From contig SCFE01000045.1 in the NCBI GenBank assembly GCA_004352715.1, forward strand, positions 2,041,109-2,105,108: a stretch of DNA of 64,000 bases, given 5' to 3'. The position numbers were made by a program, and so were the translations under genes. This document shows positions 56,001 through 62,100 of the stretch, piece by piece. Position 1 is the stretch's first letter; each line of letters opens with the position of its first letter. The DNA comes from Hofstenia miamia. Taxonomy: Eukaryota; Xenacoelomorpha; Acoela. The notes under the pieces are model-generated. The model did not search any database. It was not told where the DNA came from and worked only from the letters and a program-made list of their open reading frames with translations.

Positions 56001-56071
56001 TTGAGGTACTGCTATTGAAGAATGAACGTATATTAGATCTATTTAGATATATTAAGAGACATTCAGTTAGT

Positions 56072-56108
<37 letters not shown>

Positions 56109-56138
56109 CATATACAGTATATATATATGTATATATAC

Positions 56139-56182
<44 letters not shown>

Positions 56183-59100
56183 TTTGTAGTACTAATTCTT
56201 CCAAGAACTGACTATGCTTCTTGCTTACGACTCCAAGTGCTCCACCTACTACTGAGACTACTACCTTCTCCAGTTCACTGTCCTTCTCTATTTTATCGTT
56301 CTCCTTGCTTTCAACATTCCTGTCCTTTGGCACTGCTATGCCAATAACTGTTCCCACTTTTTCCTTTTTTCTACCATTACTATGACTACCCTTTATGCTT
56401 CAAAAATTTTTTAGTCTGCGTGTTAAAGTCCAACGGTACCATAATATTCTCTTTCTCTATATTTTCCCATCAATTGCATGAATATATAATCATTCTACGT
56501 CAACGTTTGACACCCTGCTATTAATGATCTACAGTCTCAACTTCTTTTTACAAAGCTGCACTATTCACTTACCTCAACTTTTTTTATTACCTTATTCTAC
56601 TACCTGATCTTATCCACGCTATATTCTCAATTATTTGTAATATTCTGGCTTTCCATCTCTATCAGCTACAGCACTTCCCATACTTTGTATACCTATCCTC
56701 TTCTTGATTTCTATCCTCTCTAAAACCTTACTTACCTTTGCTGTATCGACAAATAGTTTACTTCTTTTATTCCTATTGGAACAGACAAACAGGTTCTGCT
56801 GTTCAACTTTATTTCCTTTTTACTCTCGCTTCATTTCGGCTTTCTTACCTATCCTGAAAGCTTCTGCTTGATCATCAATAGTGTTGTCAATAGTTTCTTC
56901 CTATAACCTCGCTATTCTGACCTACTTCTTCCATGAAAGTAGAATACCATTCTATTCTGCTCCTATGTTTACTAATTTCATTGCCCTTTGGTCACTGTAG
57001 ATTTTATTCTGTTGCGTCTCCCATCCACACTCCCGATTGTAGAAGCCGCCTGTTGTTCAGAGATTCTTAGCATGCTTTGACTATCTAAGACTTGCCAGGA
57101 CTGATGGCATTTGCCTTTCCATAGCTTGAGATCAGTCCTCTTTTTGTTCTCGATTTTGCACTCGCACTTTACTAGAAAGTTACCAACCAAGCCCTAAGAG
57201 AACTTCTTGCCATTTGATTTTTTCATTTCAAATGCCCTTTGTATCAGGAAGTTACCAACCAGGGCCTTAAAATTTTTCCTTGCCTGTGAGTTAAATTCAC
57301 TTAGTTTATGACCAGTCACAGTTTCCTTATCTCCGATTACTAAAATCTACGCTGAACCTGAATCAACAATTGTTCAATTAACCCTAATACCACAATTAAT
57401 TTTTCAAAATCTGTGATGGTTCTTCAAGGAATTTTTAAGCGTTTATAACTCACGAACTAATGAATATATTTTAAATCTGAAAACACCACATCATAGAAAA
57501 TTGTCTCCTCTTTCATTTCCACTTTAATCTTAACCTGCCTCGAGTATGAACGGGTTTCACAGTGTTTTTCTCCAGAAAGCAAAAGGCTTTCAATATTTCT
57601 CAACAGACTGAATATAATTGTTTAAAAATGTGGACAAAGCTGTTGGTTAGCTTAAATTAACACTAACTAGTAGAACGAGGGTTAAAGAGAATCTTATAAA
57701 AGTTATGCAGTTCATGTAGTGAGATATTTCGATAGTTTGTAAATGAGCTCAGAATAATACCTTTTCTTACAAGACAATTTTTAGGGAATAAATGTAGAGT
57801 TGACTTCCCGCCAAATGGTATTGGATTATATTAATCAAGATTCCATTCGACATTCTCCTCAGAGGAATGCTCCATCCGAAACAAAGTTGGATAAACAAAT
57901 TGGTGAAATAAACAAGCATTGGCATAACATCAGTGATCACGTATCTAAGCAAATTAAGGTATTCATGTTTTCATCTCTAATTGGTTTTTATCACTGTAAA
58001 ACAAATTCATAGAGTGACACAAAACGATTTTGGTTAACTATTGGTAAGCTTAGGATCTATTCTCATGCGAATTATGAAGTTTCTTATTGCATATTCTTAA
58101 AATCAAATACGTAGATATCAGTGGTGAAATTGGGTGATATTTTTTGATATTACCAAATCTGACCCAACTATGCAGTGTAGAATCCCAAAACCGTTTCCTT
58201 TGATATCCGTCAGCCTTACTTGATCCATTTATATGCTAATAAAACATGTTTTTAAGTGTATTACATCAAAACATTTGATATCCTGAGAAAATATAATCTT
58301 TGTTGTCATAAAATAAATTTTATAATATTATCAACTGGGGTAACTGATCCTTAGCTTAGAATAACTAATCCAACCCACCTGCGGCCTACGAGCCTTTCTT
58401 ACTTTGGCCTGAGCTACTGACGTAACAATTACAACGTGAACCAATCTAACTCATAGGTGGACCCAAACCACTTGCAGCCCTGGGAAATATAATTAATATT
58501 AAGTACTTGTTAATAGAAATAAACAAATCTGTTAAAATATTGTATAGCCAACATTTCAGAACACTTACTATGGTGAATGATATTATGAATAGCCGCAGTT
58601 TGGTCACTGTCTAGATTAGTTGAAATGTTTAAAAAAATTTTTGCATCAAGGTTTTCCAGGATTTTTAATGCTGTCAGAGTAAAATCTTTTCATTATATTC
58701 ACTAGAAAAATGCCTTTCAGCCTTAAATAGTCTTGGAATTTCTTAAAATGTTCAATGGTTTATAACTCGCAAACTAGTTAAGACATCCAAAGTCTGAAAG
58801 GACTACAGAATAGTAGAATATCTCCTCTTCAATTTACATTTTAAATCCTTGCGTGATCGCGATATCTGTTGAGACGCACCTTTGCATGACGTCGGCAGTC
58901 ACTTGCGGTGCAATGGGTTTGGGTGGCCTATTTACATAGAATGAAACATACTGATTACTTGAGCACCAGCCATGGTGGGAATATGAAATATATTTAAATA
59001 ATCTGAATTTTCATAGAAAATTTTTCTTTTCAGGTACTTCACGCACAGCAATACAATTTATTACAAGTATTTAACATTACACGTCAGGGTAATTCATCAA

Positions 59101-62100
59101 TAGATATGTATGTCTCACGATTTCCAAAATTCCTAATTGGCATAAAGAAAATTGTTTAGAAATGTGTGAAAAAATTGTTTCTCCTTTCTTTTTAAAACAA
59201 CACCGTAATGTTTAAGATAAATTTATATTTTAACGGTTATTAATTTATATTCTAACTGGTTTGACTAGTAACAAACATAATTTGGTTTATCATTAAATTC
59301 AGCCTTCAAGTGATGCAAAATTGAAGGATTTCACTATCAAATTCTAAAATAAAATGATCCATTAAAATGTAATGTATAATGTAAACAATAACGCAAAAAT
59401 ATAATTATAGCAGAAAATATATTAATATGTGCATAAAGCATACTTGCATATTTCATGCACTAAATAACTAACTGTTTAAACTTTGCAATCAATGGATCAA
59501 TTATTTGCATTGATTCACATAGCCTTTCATAATTATTTTGCAAACCATATCTATAAGATAGTGTAAAGTAGGAACCAGTGGGTTGCATGAGAGCAAATGT
59601 CCTAGATATCAACTTAGTAAAGCATTAGTTTGTGTTTTCTTAGGAATGTGCCGTTTCATTAAAGACTTTAAATAAATGTGTACTTAGAGGTAATAAAGAG
59701 CTTAAAAAATTCATATTCCGAACATATAAAATCATCGCAATGAAAATTTCTTTATTGCAAAACAAGCGTTTGCACTCCCCAATGGCACGATTAGATGTGT
59801 CCCAACAAATTTCAGGACGGCAATACCGCTAAGTGCTATTGCGTTTTAGCTGAATACCACTGAGTACANATTTTGTTAACTTTTAACTATTTAGATTTTG
59901 GAGGCTTTCAGGACTCGCTTAGGCGATTACACGCATTATTTCAATAGTTCGTTTGAATGGATGAGTCTGAAACGTGTTGCATTAAATCGTCTGGGGAGCG
60001 TTGGTTATATGATCAGTGTCCAGCAGTCTCTTCATGAGTTGACTAATCTTGAAGATGACTTAAAGAAACAGTCGACTAGTCTAGAAAAAGTTCATGCGCT
60101 TGGACAGCAATTAGTTTTTACTAATGGCTTTTCAAACATTGTGGTTGCAGAAAACGATACCAAGCTTTCCAGACTGAAAAACGCCCTCGAAATGGATTGT
60201 AGACAAATAAGGTATGACTCTAAATTGACACCTGAAAAGTTTCATAATTTTAGCCTGTTATCAAGTATCATGAAAAAGAGCTTATTGCTTCAGGCAAGGC
60301 GTTCTTTAGAACGCTTGGTTTCAATTCATTCAATTTGTTTACAGAAAATTAAAAACCTACTCGTGTCAACAAGCGTCCCTTATTGTTGATAGAGTTGAGC
60401 TTATTCCAAGGCGATACTAAACAGAGGGCAAGACAACACAACTGTAGAAAAATTATTGGAGGCTATTACTTTTTCTGGTGTCAGCCTTAAATTTAACAGT
60501 ATAATTGCTCATTGAGAGACGATATTAATTTCATTTACAGTAAATATTAATATTCTCTTTACATATCAAGTACATATCAAATATTTATTGAGTATTACAA
60601 CAATTAATCTAAAAACAAATAGCATGATTATTAAAAAACCTCACTAATCAAATAAAAACTAAAAGTAAAATTAATTAAATTTGCCCAGTAACGATTTTTT
60701 AATAACATTACTTTGACATGTTGACTGTAATTGTTCAAAAGAATGTTTGAAAATGTATGATACACCTTATCACATGTGATTGGAATGTCGTATGAATTTA
60801 AAATAAAAGCCATTGCCTTCTTCAGTTTTTGGCGACAAAATTTAGCAACATCAATTTTAATAAAGAAGCAATATGAATACATTAAAAACTCCACGAGTTC
60901 ATTACTCGGGTATGAGAGAGAACCTCTGTTAAGTTTATCAATGAAATCCGAAGGATAACACATCTCAGATGTTCCACATTTTAGAGACTCATCCGGGATC
61001 CTTTTAGAAATGTATCCTCCAATATAAACAATGGTTAAAAGAAATATTTTCTGAAATATTTGATATTTCTAATTCAATATTAAATATAGGAATAATTTTT
61101 GGCATTCTAGCAAAGTAAACTAATCAATCCAACCTATACTGTAGATCAGGGGTCTCCAAAGTTTTCCAGTTCCAGCGGAGGGCCACATTACTGAATTTTT
61201 AAAGCTTCGCGGGCCAAGGTTCTAAATTATTTATTTTAAAAAAATACATGCAATGTAAATAAACAGTGAATTAATAAAAAAAAATGTTATTTATTCAGTA
61301 CATAATTACAATGCATATAATATCAGCAACAATTAACATGTCGTCTTGCGTTTGTTTCAGCTCTAGATTTGTGAAGCGTGTTAAAAGGGTTTTATAAAGA
61401 ATATTTGTTTTGTATTATTTCGGCAAGGCCTGTCTTTCGACATTTGTTTTATAATTTTGAAGGAGAGCTCTCGGGCCGGATGAAAACCCTTCTCGGGCCG
61501 TACTTGGAGACTCCACTGCTGTAGACATTGATCAAATGAGTAAAGTACATGCTAATGATAATGACTCATAAGCGGTGTAATTGTGTGCGTGCGCTAGAAG
61601 AGTGATGATAAATATTATTTAAACGATGAGAGAAAATAGCCCCCCTTCCCCCAATAATTCTAACAAGTGTTGCGGTTTCATGGCCTCTGTTTAGTATCGC
61701 CTTTGCTTATTCCTATTCTAAATGCAGTTTCAAAATCGTCAATTATCAGGCTTATCGCAAAAGTTTGCCATCAATGTTCTTTAAAAAATTGTTTCTTTAG
61801 CCCATAATCAATATTCATTTAATAAAAATATTTTTCTACATCTTAATATATAAACAAGACGTAGATACGTTTCAATATGTAGGTAAATCATGCATTTGTA
61901 GAGGCAAATTGGAGTGTGCGTTAGAAGAATGGAAGTCATATCAAGATGCCCTCGGAACAGTGACTCGTTTTCTTTTGGAAATGGAATACTCATTGAGTCA
62001 CTATCAAGTGATTCACGGTGACCTCCTAAGCTTCCGAACGCATGTCCAAAAATTTAAGGTCACTTTTTACATAGATTTCAAATAGTTAGCAATTGAAACT

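Larger units (their letters stand above)
60212..61901 (+). other. Intron 21, carrying two transposon remnants
   Basis: Holds the P-like transposase fragment (minus) and the hAT element listed separately; no host exon recognised. Confidence 0.5.

Noticed and set aside
55944-56018. Read-through of exon 19 to VIFCQILNDVEIRLESIGIL, which looks helical
   Set aside because: A 15-base intron is too short, and exon 20 (GINVELTSRQMVLDYI) completes the helix in phase. The extension ends in a phase that does not fit exon 20. It could be a relic of a duplicated exon.
56067-56347. IYIYIY-type frames over the (TA)n tract
   Set aside because: Direct translation of a microsatellite.
60212-60389. Extension of exon 21 to the stop at 60390 as a gene end
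   Set aside because: Loses the spectrin pattern, while the AATAAG|GTATGA donor joins exon 22 in perfect phase.
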